Below are positions 32,622 to 39,348 of a stretch of 39,348 nucleotides of DNA, piece after piece. Source of the stretch: Aerococcus sp. HMSC062A02 (GTDB taxonomy: Bacteria; Bacillota; Bacilli; Lactobacillales; Aerococcaceae); the NCBI RefSeq assembly GCF_001809535.1, contig NZ_KV797946.1, forward strand, positions 1 to 39,348, written 5' to 3'. The position numbers were made by a program, and so were the translations under genes. Position 1 is the first letter of the stretch, and each line of letters begins with the position of its first letter. The notes under the pieces were generated by a model that was given only the letters and a program-made list of their open reading frames with translations, did no database searches and was not told the origin of the DNA.

Positions 32622-35273
32622 ATGAAACAATTAACTAGTGCAGACATTCGGCAATTATTCTTAGATTTCTGGGAAAGCAAGTCCCACGATATCTATCCCA
32701 GCGCTTCGCTGGTTCCCCAAGATGATCCGACCCTCTTATGGATCAACTCAGGGGTAGCTGCCCTGAAACATTATTTGGATGGGTCAGAAAAACCTAAAAA
32801 CCCTAAAATTGCCAATGCCCAAAAATGTATCCGGACCAATGACATTGAGAATGTCGGGGTAACTGCCCGCCACCAAACTTTCTTTGAAATGTTAGGGAAC
32901 TGGTCCATTGGCGACTATTTCAAGGAAGAAATGCTGCCTTGGGCCTGGGAATTCCTTACTGATGAGAAGTGGTTGGGCTTAGACAAAGACCGCCTCTACA
33001 TGACCTATCATCCAGACGATGAAGAGAGTTTAAATATCTGGCGTGAAACCACCCAACTGAGTGAAGACCACTTTGTTCCCGTAGAAGATAACTTCTGGGA
33101 CTTGGGCGCAGGCCCCTGTGGACCCGATACGGAAATCTTTTTTGACCGGGGCCAAGCTTTCCAAGATTTAGCCGATGATGATCCAGAAATGTATCCAGGT
33201 GGGGAGAATGAACGCTATCTTGAAATTTGGAATGTGGTCTTCTCCCAATTCAACCACATGCCTGACGGAAGTTACCAACCCCTCGAACAGAAGAATATTG
33301 ATACCGGCATGGGGCTTGAGCGGATCACCAGCGTCATCCAAAATACGGAAACTAACTTTGAAACCGACCTCTTCGTTCCGATTATTAAGGCCATTGAACC
33401 GCTGACTGACGGCCACCATTACGGGGAAAATCCAGAAATTAATACGGCTTTTAAAGTGATCGCTGACCATGTCCGGGCGGTAAGCTTTGCCATCGGTGAC
33501 GGGGCCTTACCTTCTAATGAAGGTCGGGGCTATATCCTCCGCCGTTTAATCCGCCGCAGCGTGATGTACGCTAAACAACTTGGGATCAAGGAAGCCTTCT
33601 TGGCCCAATTGGTTCCCGTTGTAGCTGAAGTGATGGGAAGCCACTATCCAAATATTGGCCAACAGGCAGACTTCATCGAAACTATCATTAGTCAGGAAGA
33701 AAAACGTTTCCAAGAAACCATTGAAGAAGGTCAAGCTATTCTCGATGACATGGTTCAGGCCCTCAAAGAAAATAATCAAACGGTCCTTTCCGGCCAAGAT
33801 GCCTTTAAGCTCTATGATACTTACGGCTATCCGCTGGAACTGACCGAAGAGCTCTTGGAAAAAGAAGGCCTCGGCATTGATGAGCAAGGTTTCAATGACG
33901 AAATGCAAGCCCAACGTGAACGCGCTCGGGCTGCCCGCAAACAAATGGGGGGCTTGGCTGTCCAATCGACCGTCCTTTCTGAGCTCGACGTGCCGAGTCA
34001 ATTTACTGGCTACCAAGAAACAGAAAGCCTGGGTCAGATTAATGCCTTGGTTTATGAAGACCAATTAGTGGACCATGTTCCCGCTGATAGCGTCGCTTAC
34101 TTAGTCGCTGACAAGACGCCTTTCTACGGCGAACGGGGGGGCCAGGTCGGGGATACTGGCGCCATTTACAGTCCAGCGGGTGAATTATTGGCCTATGTCA
34201 CTGATGTCCAACACGCCCCTAATGACCAGAACCTGCATGAAATTGAAACCATTCAGTCCTTGGACCTCAACCAAGAGGTGCGCTTAGTGGTGGACAAGGA
34301 GCGTCGCAGCTTGATCCGCAAGAACCATACAGCTACTCACTTGCTCCACCAAGCCTTGAAGGATGTCTTAGGTGACCAGGTTAACCAAGCGGGCTCTCTC
34401 TTAGACGACCGCTACCTCCGCTTTGACTTTACTTACTTTGGTCATATCGAAGCGGACCAACTTCAAGCTATTGAAGATGAGGTTAACCAAAAAATTTATG
34501 ATTCGATTCCTGTGAAGACGGTGATTACAGATGCTGATACAGCTAAGGCAGAAGGAGCAATGGCCCTCTTTACCGACAAGTATGACAAGTTGGATGAAGT
34601 CCGCATGGTCAAGGTAGCGGATTGGTCGATTGAACTCTGCGGGGGGACCCATGTGAAGAATACTGCTGAGATTGGCCTCTTCAAGATTACCAGCGAAACA
34701 GGTGTCGGCTCAGGAGTGCGCCGGATTGAAGCTCTAACCTCTAAGGCTGCTGTCCAATACTTCCAGGGCTTAGAAGACTTATTGGAAGATATTCGCGTGG
34801 AAAGCAAGGCCAAGGAAAGAGATGGCATCTTAAATCGGATCAAACAATTAGAAAGCCAAAACAAAGAAATGAGCCAGGAAATTGAATCCCTCCATGCCAA
34901 GGCCAATGCCCAAGCAGCTAAGGATATCTTCCAAGATGTAGAAGAAGTAGCTGGTATCCGTCTGATCGCCCAAGAATTACCTAACCGCAACATGGACGAC
35001 CTGCGGAAGATTTCTGACGAATGGAAGCAAAGAACAGACTCCGACCTTCTCGTTCTCGCTACTTCAAACAAGGGCAAGGCTAATCTCTTAGTCGCTGTTA
35101 AAGCGGACTTGGTCGACAAGGGTCTCAAAGCAGGCGATATTATTAAGCAAATTGCGCCTAAGATTAACGGAGGCGGTGGCGGCCGTCCAGACATGGCCCA
35201 AGCCGGCGGTAAGAACCCAGCGGGGATTCCTGATGCCCTAGCTGAGGTGAAGAAGGTGTTAACCCAAGTTTAA
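32622..35273 (+). CDS. alaS: Alanyl-tRNA synthetase
   Basis: About 883 residues, full length. N-terminal class II catalytic domain (ASLVPQDDPTLLWINSGVAALKH region, NIENVG-like DIENVGVTARHQTFFEMLGN, RRLIRRS). The editing domain has HTATHLLHQAL near 568 and CGGTH near 673, the zinc-binding residues. The C-terminal part has a coiled coil (about 720-760) and the Gly-rich DHHA1 end (GGGGRPDMAQAGG). ATG 32622 is five bases from AGGAGG; ATG 32619 is too close. Regulated by the T-box upstream. Confidence 0.97.
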   Translation: MKQLTSADIRQLFLDFWESKSHDIYPSASLVPQDDPTLLWINSGVAALKHYLDGSEKPKNPKIANAQKCIRTNDIENVGVTARHQTFFEMLGNWSIGDYFKEEMLPWAWEFLTDEKWLGLDKDRLYMTYHPDDEESLNIWRETTQLSEDHFVPVEDNFWDLGAGPCGPDTEIFFDRGQAFQDLADDDPEMYPGGENERYLEIWNVVFSQFNHMPDGSYQPLEQKNIDTGMGLERITSVIQNTETNFETDLFVPIIKAIEPLTDGHHYGENPEINTAFKVIADHVRAVSFAIGDGALPSNEGRGYILRRLIRRSVMYAKQLGIKEAFLAQLVPVVAEVMGSHYPNIGQQADFIETIISQEEKRFQETIEEGQAILDDMVQALKENNQTVLSGQDAFKLYDTYGYPLELTEELLEKEGLGIDEQGFNDEMQAQRERARAARKQMGGLAVQSTVLSELDVPSQFTGYQETESLGQINALVYEDQLVDHVPADSVAYLVADKTPFYGERGGQVGDTGAIYSPAGELLAYVTDVQHAPNDQNLHEIETIQSLDLNQEVRLVVDKERRSLIRKNHTATHLLHQALKDVLGDQVNQAGSLLDDRYLRFDFTYFGHIEADQLQAIEDEVNQKIYDSIPVKTVITDADTAKAEGAMALFTDKYDKLDEVRMVKVADWSIELCGGTHVKNTAEIGLFKITSETGVGSGVRRIEALTSKAAVQYFQGLEDLLEDIRVESKAKERDGILNRIKQLESQNKEMSQEIESLHAKANAQAAKDIFQDVEEVAGIRLIAQELPNRNMDDLRKISDEWKQRTDSDLLVLATSNKGKANLLVAVKADLVDKGLKAGDIIKQIAPKINGGGGGRPDMAQAGGKNPAGIPDALAEVKKVLTQV

Positions 35274-35299
35274 GTTTTGATTACATAGGGGCTAGCTTC

Positions 35300-35328
35300 T
35301 TGTACTTCTGTCAGATTTTGGTTAAAAT
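35300..35328 (+). promoter_or_regulatory. Promoter of ireB-ruvX operon
   Basis: TTGTAC (35300-35305) and TAAAAT (35323-35328) are 17 bp apart in the gap after alaS. Confidence 0.6.
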
Positions 35329-35359
35329 GATGTTAAAAGATTTGGAGGTGCGATAAGGT

Positions 35360-35626
35360 ATGAGTGTCAAAGATGAAACAGTTCTTTTCAAGTTTGATGA
35401 GAATAAAGAAAAAAATGTTCGTGAAACACTGGATATCGTATATGATGCACTTGTAGAAAAAGGCTATGATCCAAGTAGTCAGATTGTAGGCTATCTCTTG
35501 TCTGGAGACCCAGCTTACATTCCTCGGCATAACCAGGCCCGCAACCTAATTCGTTATCATGAACGTGACGAGATTATTGAAGAATTAATTCGCAGTTATA
35601 TGGAAAAGAGTGGGCGCGAGGTCTAA
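35360..35626 (+). CDS. ireB: IreB family regulatory phosphoprotein (UPF0297)
   Basis: 88 residues, nearly all conserved family sequence: [38 protein letters not shown] and [11 protein letters not shown]. In Enterococcus IreB is phosphorylated on threonines near its N-terminus by the kinase IreK and affects cephalosporin resistance. That kinase is not in this window. Gene order with ruvX and DUF1292 is the usual Firmicutes arrangement; the stop overlaps ruvX by one base (TAATG). Confidence 0.95.
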   Translation: MSVKDETVLFKFDENKEKNVRETLDIVYDALVEKGYDPSSQIVGYLLSGDPAYIPRHNQARNLIRYHERDEIIEELIRSYMEKSGREV

Positions 35627-36051
35627 TGAAGAGGTATTTAGGATTAGATGTTGGTTCAAGAACTGTGGGGGTCGCTGTTAGCGACCCCCTTGGACTGACT
35701 GCCCAAGGTTTAGAGATCATCCAGATTAACGAAGACCAAGAGGAATTTGGCTTAGACCGTTTGGGCGAGTTGATTGACAGCTACCAGGCGACCAAGGTCG
35801 TGATTGGTCTACCCAAAAATATGAATAATTCAGAAGGCCCCCGTGCGGAAGCTTCACGCGCTTATGGCGATAGGGTGAAGCAACACTTTGACCTAGAAGT
35901 TGTTTATTTAGACGAGCGTTTGACGACCATGCAGGCTGAACGGATGTTAATTGAAGCAGGGGATGTGAGCCGTAAGAAGCGTAAGCAGGTGATCGATAAG
36001 CTTGCTGCGGTTCTTATCTTACAGACCTACTTAGACCAAGAAAGAGCGTGA
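35626..36051 (+). CDS. ruvX: Holliday junction resolvase-like RuvX (YqgF)
   Basis: A 141-residue RNase H-fold nuclease. It shows [20 protein letters not shown] at the N-terminus (catalytic Asp), [17 protein letters not shown] in the middle and [14 protein letters not shown] near 104 (acidic catalytic residues). In E. coli YqgF acts in processing of pre-16S rRNA; a role in recombination is also proposed. Translation is probably coupled to ireB by the one-base overlap. Confidence 0.95.
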   Translation: MKRYLGLDVGSRTVGVAVSDPLGLTAQGLEIIQINEDQEEFGLDRLGELIDSYQATKVVIGLPKNMNNSEGPRAEASRAYGDRVKQHFDLEVVYLDERLTTMQAERMLIEAGDVSRKKRKQVIDKLAAVLILQTYLDQERA

Positions 36052-36057
36052 GAAATT

Positions 36058-36339
36058 ATGGCCAGTGAAGAAAATAAAGAATTAATTACCATTTATGATG
36101 AAGAGGGCAATGAGAGCCTCTATGAAATTCTATTTACCTTCGAATCAGATGATTTTGGTAAATCCTATGTCCTGCTCTATCCAGCAGGTTTAGGGGACAG
36201 CGATGATATTGAAATTCAAGCTTTCTCTTACCAAGAGAGTGACGATGAATTGAATGGCAGTCTCTATCCTATCGAAAGCGATGAAGAGTGGAACATGGTA
36301 GAGGAAGTTTTAAATACCTTTATATCTGATGAATTGTAA
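36058..36339 (+). CDS. DUF1292 family protein (YrzB-like)
   Basis: 93 residues, very acidic, of the DUF1292 family. It has ITIYDEEGNESLYEILFTFE, GKSYVLLYPAG and IESDEEWNMVEEVLNTF. Its function is unknown, but it almost always follows ireB and ruvX in Firmicutes, as here. The gap to ruvX is six bases, and the ribosome site is weak (GTGAGAAAT), suggesting coupling. Confidence 0.92.
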   Translation: MASEENKELITIYDEEGNESLYEILFTFESDDFGKSYVLLYPAGLGDSDDIEIQAFSYQESDDELNGSLYPIESDEEWNMVEEVLNTFISDEL

Positions 36340-36410
36340 TTGACTGCAAGGCTCCTGGACCCCGCTAAGGATTCTGGCAAATAGGGGCAGGTTAACGGAT
36401 GCAGTTGAAG

Positions 36411-36452
36411 AAGAGGCTGAGAGATGGCAGCGTCAAGCCAGCCTCTTTTTTT
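36411..36452 (+). terminator. Terminator of the ireB operon
   Basis: The stem AAGAGGCTG/CAGCCTCTT with a loop of about 19 bases is followed by TTTTTTT. A short hairpin GGCAG/CTGCC follows before the mltG promoter. Confidence 0.8.
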
Positions 36453-36496
36453 ATCATGTGGCAGGCGAGAGTCTGCCCAATAATTTGCCTTGTGGA

Positions 36497-36525
36497 TTGA
36501 CACACTGACACGAATCGACTAGAGA
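36497..36525 (+). promoter_or_regulatory. Candidate promoter of mltG
   Basis: TTGACA (36497-36502) is perfect; the -10 17 bp downstream is TAGAGA, a poor match. The position before mltG supports it. Confidence 0.45.
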
Positions 36526-36546
36526 ACAGAGAATAGGAGCGTTCAC

Positions 36547-37743
36547 ATGAGAAAAAGAACAAGAAGGCAGCCTAGACAAACAGCCGAACAGGAACACTTA
36601 GAAGGCCAAGGGCCCAAGCGGAAGTCGGTGACCAACCGTTTAATCACTTCTTTATTTGTGACCCTGATTGTTATCGTCTTGGCTTTTGCAGCTTATATTG
36701 GGGTTATGGCATCAACTGGGGGCCTTAAGCCTTCCAAGGATATTGTCATCGAAGTTCCCCAGGGCGCGACCCAAGCCAGTGTGGCCCAGGAATTAGAGGA
36801 TAAGCAGGTCATTTTTAATGATGATATTTTCCGCCTCTATCTGCGTTTCAACCCAATTGAAAACCTCCAAGCGGGAACTTATAAAATGCAAACCCATTCT
36901 AGCTTCTCCCAAGCAGCTAAAAACTTAGCTGAAGGGGCTAAGGAAATGGAAGCAGGAATCGCTATTCCAGAAGGGACGGATATTGAGTCGATGGCGACCA
37001 TTATCGAGCAGAATACGCCTTTCTCAGCCCAAGACTTCATGGCCCTTGTGACCAGTCCAGATTATTTCCAAAAGCTCCTGGCCACTTATCCGGAGCTTCT
37101 GGCTGATGTGAGCCAAAATAACGATGTCCGTTATAAATTAGAAGGCTATCTCTTCCCGGCAACCTACCAGTTGCGGGAGGGCCAAGACCTCGAAGCTTTT
37201 GTGACCCAGATGGTGGATGAAACGAATAAGTTCTACCAAAATAACAAGGCCGCCTTCCAGGCTTCTGACCTATCCGTGAACGAAATCTTCACCCTAGCTT
37301 CTCTAGTAGAGGCTGAGGCGTCGACTACGGAGGACCGGGCCATGATCGCAGGGGTCTTCTATAACCGTCTAGCCGACAAGATGCCTATCCAATCGGACAT
37401 CTCAGTCAATTACGCCTTGGGTGAACACAAGTCTTACGTGACCATCAAGGACACCCAGGTGGATTCCCCTTACAATCTCTACAAGAATCCAGGCTTAGGA
37501 CCAGGCCCTTATAATAATCCAGGGGCGGAGTCGCTCCAGGCAGTCCTCAATCCCAAAGAAAATGACTACTATTATTTTGTGGCCGACCTGTCAACAGGGG
37601 AAGTTTATTATTCCAAGACCTATGAAGACCATCTCAAGCTAGTTGATGAACACGTCAGCGAAGAGGACGCTAAGCTAGCTCAACCTAAGGCCAGTCAATC
37701 AACTGGCCAAAGTCAATCACCAGCAACAAGTTCAAGTAATTAA
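36547..37743 (+). CDS. mltG: Endolytic murein transglycosylase MltG
   Basis: 398 residues. MltG cuts nascent glycan strands and limits peptidoglycan length. A basic cytoplasmic tail (1-30) and one membrane helix (about 35-55) are followed by a LysM-like part and the YceG domain (about 125-360). The catalytic Glu is in [10 protein letters not shown] (about 255), with AGVFYNRL and [14 protein letters not shown] after it. The C-terminal Ser/Gln-rich tail is not conserved. TAGGAG lies eight bases before ATG. The stop is 11 bases before udk. Confidence 0.95.
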   Translation: MRKRTRRQPRQTAEQEHLEGQGPKRKSVTNRLITSLFVTLIVIVLAFAAYIGVMASTGGLKPSKDIVIEVPQGATQASVAQELEDKQVIFNDDIFRLYLRFNPIENLQAGTYKMQTHSSFSQAAKNLAEGAKEMEAGIAIPEGTDIESMATIIEQNTPFSAQDFMALVTSPDYFQKLLATYPELLADVSQNNDVRYKLEGYLFPATYQLREGQDLEAFVTQMVDETNKFYQNNKAAFQASDLSVNEIFTLASLVEAEASTTEDRAMIAGVFYNRLADKMPIQSDISVNYALGEHKSYVTIKDTQVDSPYNLYKNPGLGPGPYNNPGAESLQAVLNPKENDYYYFVADLSTGEVYYSKTYEDHLKLVDEHVSEEDAKLAQPKASQSTGQSQSPATSSSN

Positions 37744-37754
37744 GAGGAGACAAC

Positions 37755-38372
37755 ATGACAGAACAAATCGTTATCGGCGTGACCGGGGGAACCGGGAGTG
37801 GGAAGACAACCATTACTCAGCGGATTATGGAAGAATTTAAGGATGTATCCATTGTTTACATCCCCCAAGACGCCTATTACAAAGACCAGACCCATCTGAC
37901 CATGGAAGAGCGTCAGAAGACCAATTATGATCATCCCCTGGCTTTCGATATGGAACTTTTGAAGGAACATATTAGCCAATTGAGCCAGGGCCAAGCTATC
38001 GACATGCCAGTCTATGATTTTGCTGAACACAATCGGAGCCAGGAGACGGTCCATGTTGAGCCTAAGAAGATTATTATCCTAGAAGGGATCCTCTCACTCT
38101 ATGATCCAGAATTAAGAGATCTCATGACGATTAAGGTATTTGTTGATACTGATGCGGATATTCGGATCATCCGTCGCATCAAGCGTGATATGGCCGAACG
38201 GGGCCGGTCCCTAGATTCCGTCATTGACCAATACATGTCTGTCGTTAAACCCATGCACGAAGAATTTATCGAGCCCACGAAACGTTTTGCCGACCTGATT
38301 ATTCCAGAAGGTGGCTCGAACTACGTGGCCATTGACTTATTACAAACTAAGATAAAAGATATCTTAAAATAA
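37755..38372 (+). CDS. udk: Uridine kinase
   Basis: 205 residues. It phosphorylates uridine or cytidine in pyrimidine salvage. P-loop [15 protein letters not shown] at the N-terminus, [40 protein letters not shown] and [16 protein letters not shown] are all typical. AAGAGGAGAC precedes ATG. It is close behind mltG and ahead of greA, a frequent Lactobacillales order. Confidence 0.96.
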   Translation: MTEQIVIGVTGGTGSGKTTITQRIMEEFKDVSIVYIPQDAYYKDQTHLTMEERQKTNYDHPLAFDMELLKEHISQLSQGQAIDMPVYDFAEHNRSQETVHVEPKKIIILEGILSLYDPELRDLMTIKVFVDTDADIRIIRRIKRDMAERGRSLDSVIDQYMSVVKPMHEEFIEPTKRFADLIIPEGGSNYVAIDLLQTKIKDILK

Positions 38373-38386
38373 GCCATTCTTATATT

Positions 38387-38427
38387 GCAATAGGGCCATG
38401 AAAGTGGTACCCTATTGCTATTGATTT
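38387..38427 (+). terminator. Hairpin between udk and greA
   Basis: The perfect stem GCAATAGGG/CCCTATTGC with a 14-base loop is followed by a T-rich stretch (TATTGATTTTT). It may be a weak terminator or attenuator in front of greA. Confidence 0.55.
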
Positions 38428-38455
38428 TTAATTTATTTATGAAGGAGTAAGATTC

Positions 38456-38938
38456 ATGGTAGAAGAAAGCTATCCAATGACAATCGAAGGCAAACAGCGC
38501 CTTGAAGCTGAATTAGAAGATTTAAAAGTAAATAAACGTCCTGAAGTCGTAAGCCGGATTAAGATCGCACGTTCATATGGGGACCTCTCAGAAAATTCTG
38601 AATATGAGGCAGCCAAAGACGAACAAGCCTTCGTGGAAGGGCAGATCGCCAAATTGGAAAAAATGATCCGCTATGCTGAAATCATTAACCCTGACGAACT
38701 AGACAGCGACGAAGTTTCAATCGGTCGTAAGGTAACCTTCGTGGAATTGCCAGACGGCGACGAAGAAGCCTATACCATCGTAGGTAAGGCCGAAGCAGAC
38801 CCACTCTCAGGCAAAATTTCCAACGAATCTCCAATCGCCCAAGCCCTCATCGGCAAAAAAGTCGGCGACCAAGTCAGCTTCGAAACCCCAGGCGGCGAAC
38901 TTGCCCTAAAAATCACCGCAGTAGAAAACGCTGAGTAA
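38456..38938 (+). CDS. greA: Transcription elongation factor GreA
   Basis: 160 residues, full length. GreA stimulates cleavage of backtracked RNA in RNA polymerase. The N-terminal coiled coil (about 8-78) has the acidic tip region [20 protein letters not shown], and the C-terminal FKBP-like domain has [32 protein letters not shown] lies eight bases before ATG. No conventional terminator follows; the gene runs directly into the palindromic repeat array. Confidence 0.96.
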   Translation: MVEESYPMTIEGKQRLEAELEDLKVNKRPEVVSRIKIARSYGDLSENSEYEAAKDEQAFVEGQIAKLEKMIRYAEIINPDELDSDEVSIGRKVTFVELPDGDEEAYTIVGKAEADPLSGKISNESPIAQALIGKKVGDQVSFETPGGELALKITAVENAE

Positions 38939-38942
38939 AAAA

Positions 38943-39348
38943 GGGTGTGAGAGGATGCGGGAGAAAGGAACCTCTGGAGTAAAATGCTAGAGAAGGCTGC
39001 AAGCCTTCGATAGCATTTTGCGAAGAGGAGTCCTTTCTGCAGCCTCGAACCCAACTAAAGGGTGTGAGACTTGGCGATCAGGCTCGGATGATTGGAGCAA
39101 GTTAGAATAAGAGCGAAGCAGTCGCTCGTTTCTAACTTGTGAAATCACTCCGAGACTGCCAAGCCGAACCCGACTAAAGGGTGTGAGGGCGTGCGGTCAG
39201 AAGTGGACCTCTGGAGCAAAAGACTGGAGAAGGCTGGAGGCCTTCGGGAGGATTTTGTGAAGAGGAGCCAGTTCTGCGCGACCGAACCCGACTAAAGGGT
39301 GAGAGGGCGTGCGATCAGAAGTGGACCTCTGGAGCAAAAGACTGGAGA
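38943..39348. repeat. Tandem array of about 118-bp palindromic units
   Basis: The frame GGGTGTGAG...GAACCC(A/G)ACTAAA recurs at 38943, 39060, 39179 and 39297 (periods 117, 119 and 118). The fourth copy starts GGGTGAGAG and is cut by the window edge. Each complete unit is a long imperfect inverted repeat. The stem sequences differ between units while each stays self-complementary: AAAATGCTA/TAGCATTTT in unit 1, CAAGTTAGAA/TTCTAACTTG in unit 2 and CAAAA/TTTTG in unit 3. The short motifs TGGAG(C/T)AA and TTG(T/C)GAA are kept. No reading frame or transposase is present. Confidence 0.9.

Noticed and set aside
33546-34064. Minus-strand frame of 172 codons inside alaS
   Set aside because: Antisense to conserved alaS sequence, with no recognisable domain; a shadow frame.
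34496-35194. Long minus-strand frame of 232 codons inside alaS
   Set aside because: It lies wholly antisense to a conserved, full-length alaS, has low-complexity Ser/Arg/Leu composition and no ribosome site; a shadow frame.
38943-39348. CRISPR array
   Set aside because: Unit spacing is about 118 bp, the shared parts are split around long variable palindromes, and no cas genes are nearby. There is no constant short repeat with unique spacers.

Overview
The window looks like a chromosomal segment of a low-GC Gram-positive coccus of the order Lactobacillales. The citrate cluster (OadHDB-type oxaloacetate decarboxylase with CitC/X/D/E/F), the L21-Prp-L27 locus with an L27 N-terminal extension, the IreB-RuvX-DUF1292 trio, GshAB, T-box leaders and the consensus sigma-A promoters all fit this. 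The protein sequences feel Aerococcaceae-like, but that placement is a judgement from memory and was not searched.

Layout. 1-893: the 3' end of a tRNA-Asp-like gene and nine complete tRNA genes, closed by a terminator. 915-2421: mreC-mreD (cell shape). 2429-5155: two T-box leaders in series, then an amino-acid ABC transporter (fused binding protein/permease plus ATPase). 5182-7829 (minus strand): an orphan PTS EIIC gene and a CitMHS-type citrate transporter gene. 7830-8153: a divergent control region with cre-like sites and a palindrome. 8154-16014: the citrate operon oadH-oadD-oadB-oadG-citC-citX-oadA-citD-citE-citF. 16236-17936: one gene fusing a GntR/FCD regulator to CitG. 17940-19089: L21 leader, rplU, prp, rpmA. 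19107-21378: a YtxK-like methyltransferase and ackA. 21490-23616: a universal stress protein, 6S RNA and rarA. 23792-29734: gshAB, a cysteine desulfurase, a DUF1831 gene, an unknown gene and mnmA. 29880-35273: recD2, a T-box leader and alaS. 35360-38938: ireB, ruvX, a DUF1292 gene, mltG, udk and greA. 38943-39348: a tandem array of about 118-bp palindromic units running off the window edge.

How the genes work together. Citrate enters through the CitMHS carrier. Citrate lyase (CitDEF, activated by CitC, CitX and the CitG half of the fusion protein) splits it to acetate and oxaloacetate. The OadA/D/H/B/G complex decarboxylates oxaloacetate to pyruvate and may pump sodium. ackA can turn acetyl-phosphate into ATP and acetate. 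The gshAB-cysteine desulfurase-DUF1831-mnmA stretch is a thiol/sulfur group: glutathione synthesis, sulfur mobilisation and tRNA 2-thiolation.

The least explained items are the hairpin array after greA, the regulator-CitG fusion, the tandem T-boxes with different discriminator-pairing bases, and the orphan EIIC whose usual GITE motif reads GVSQ.
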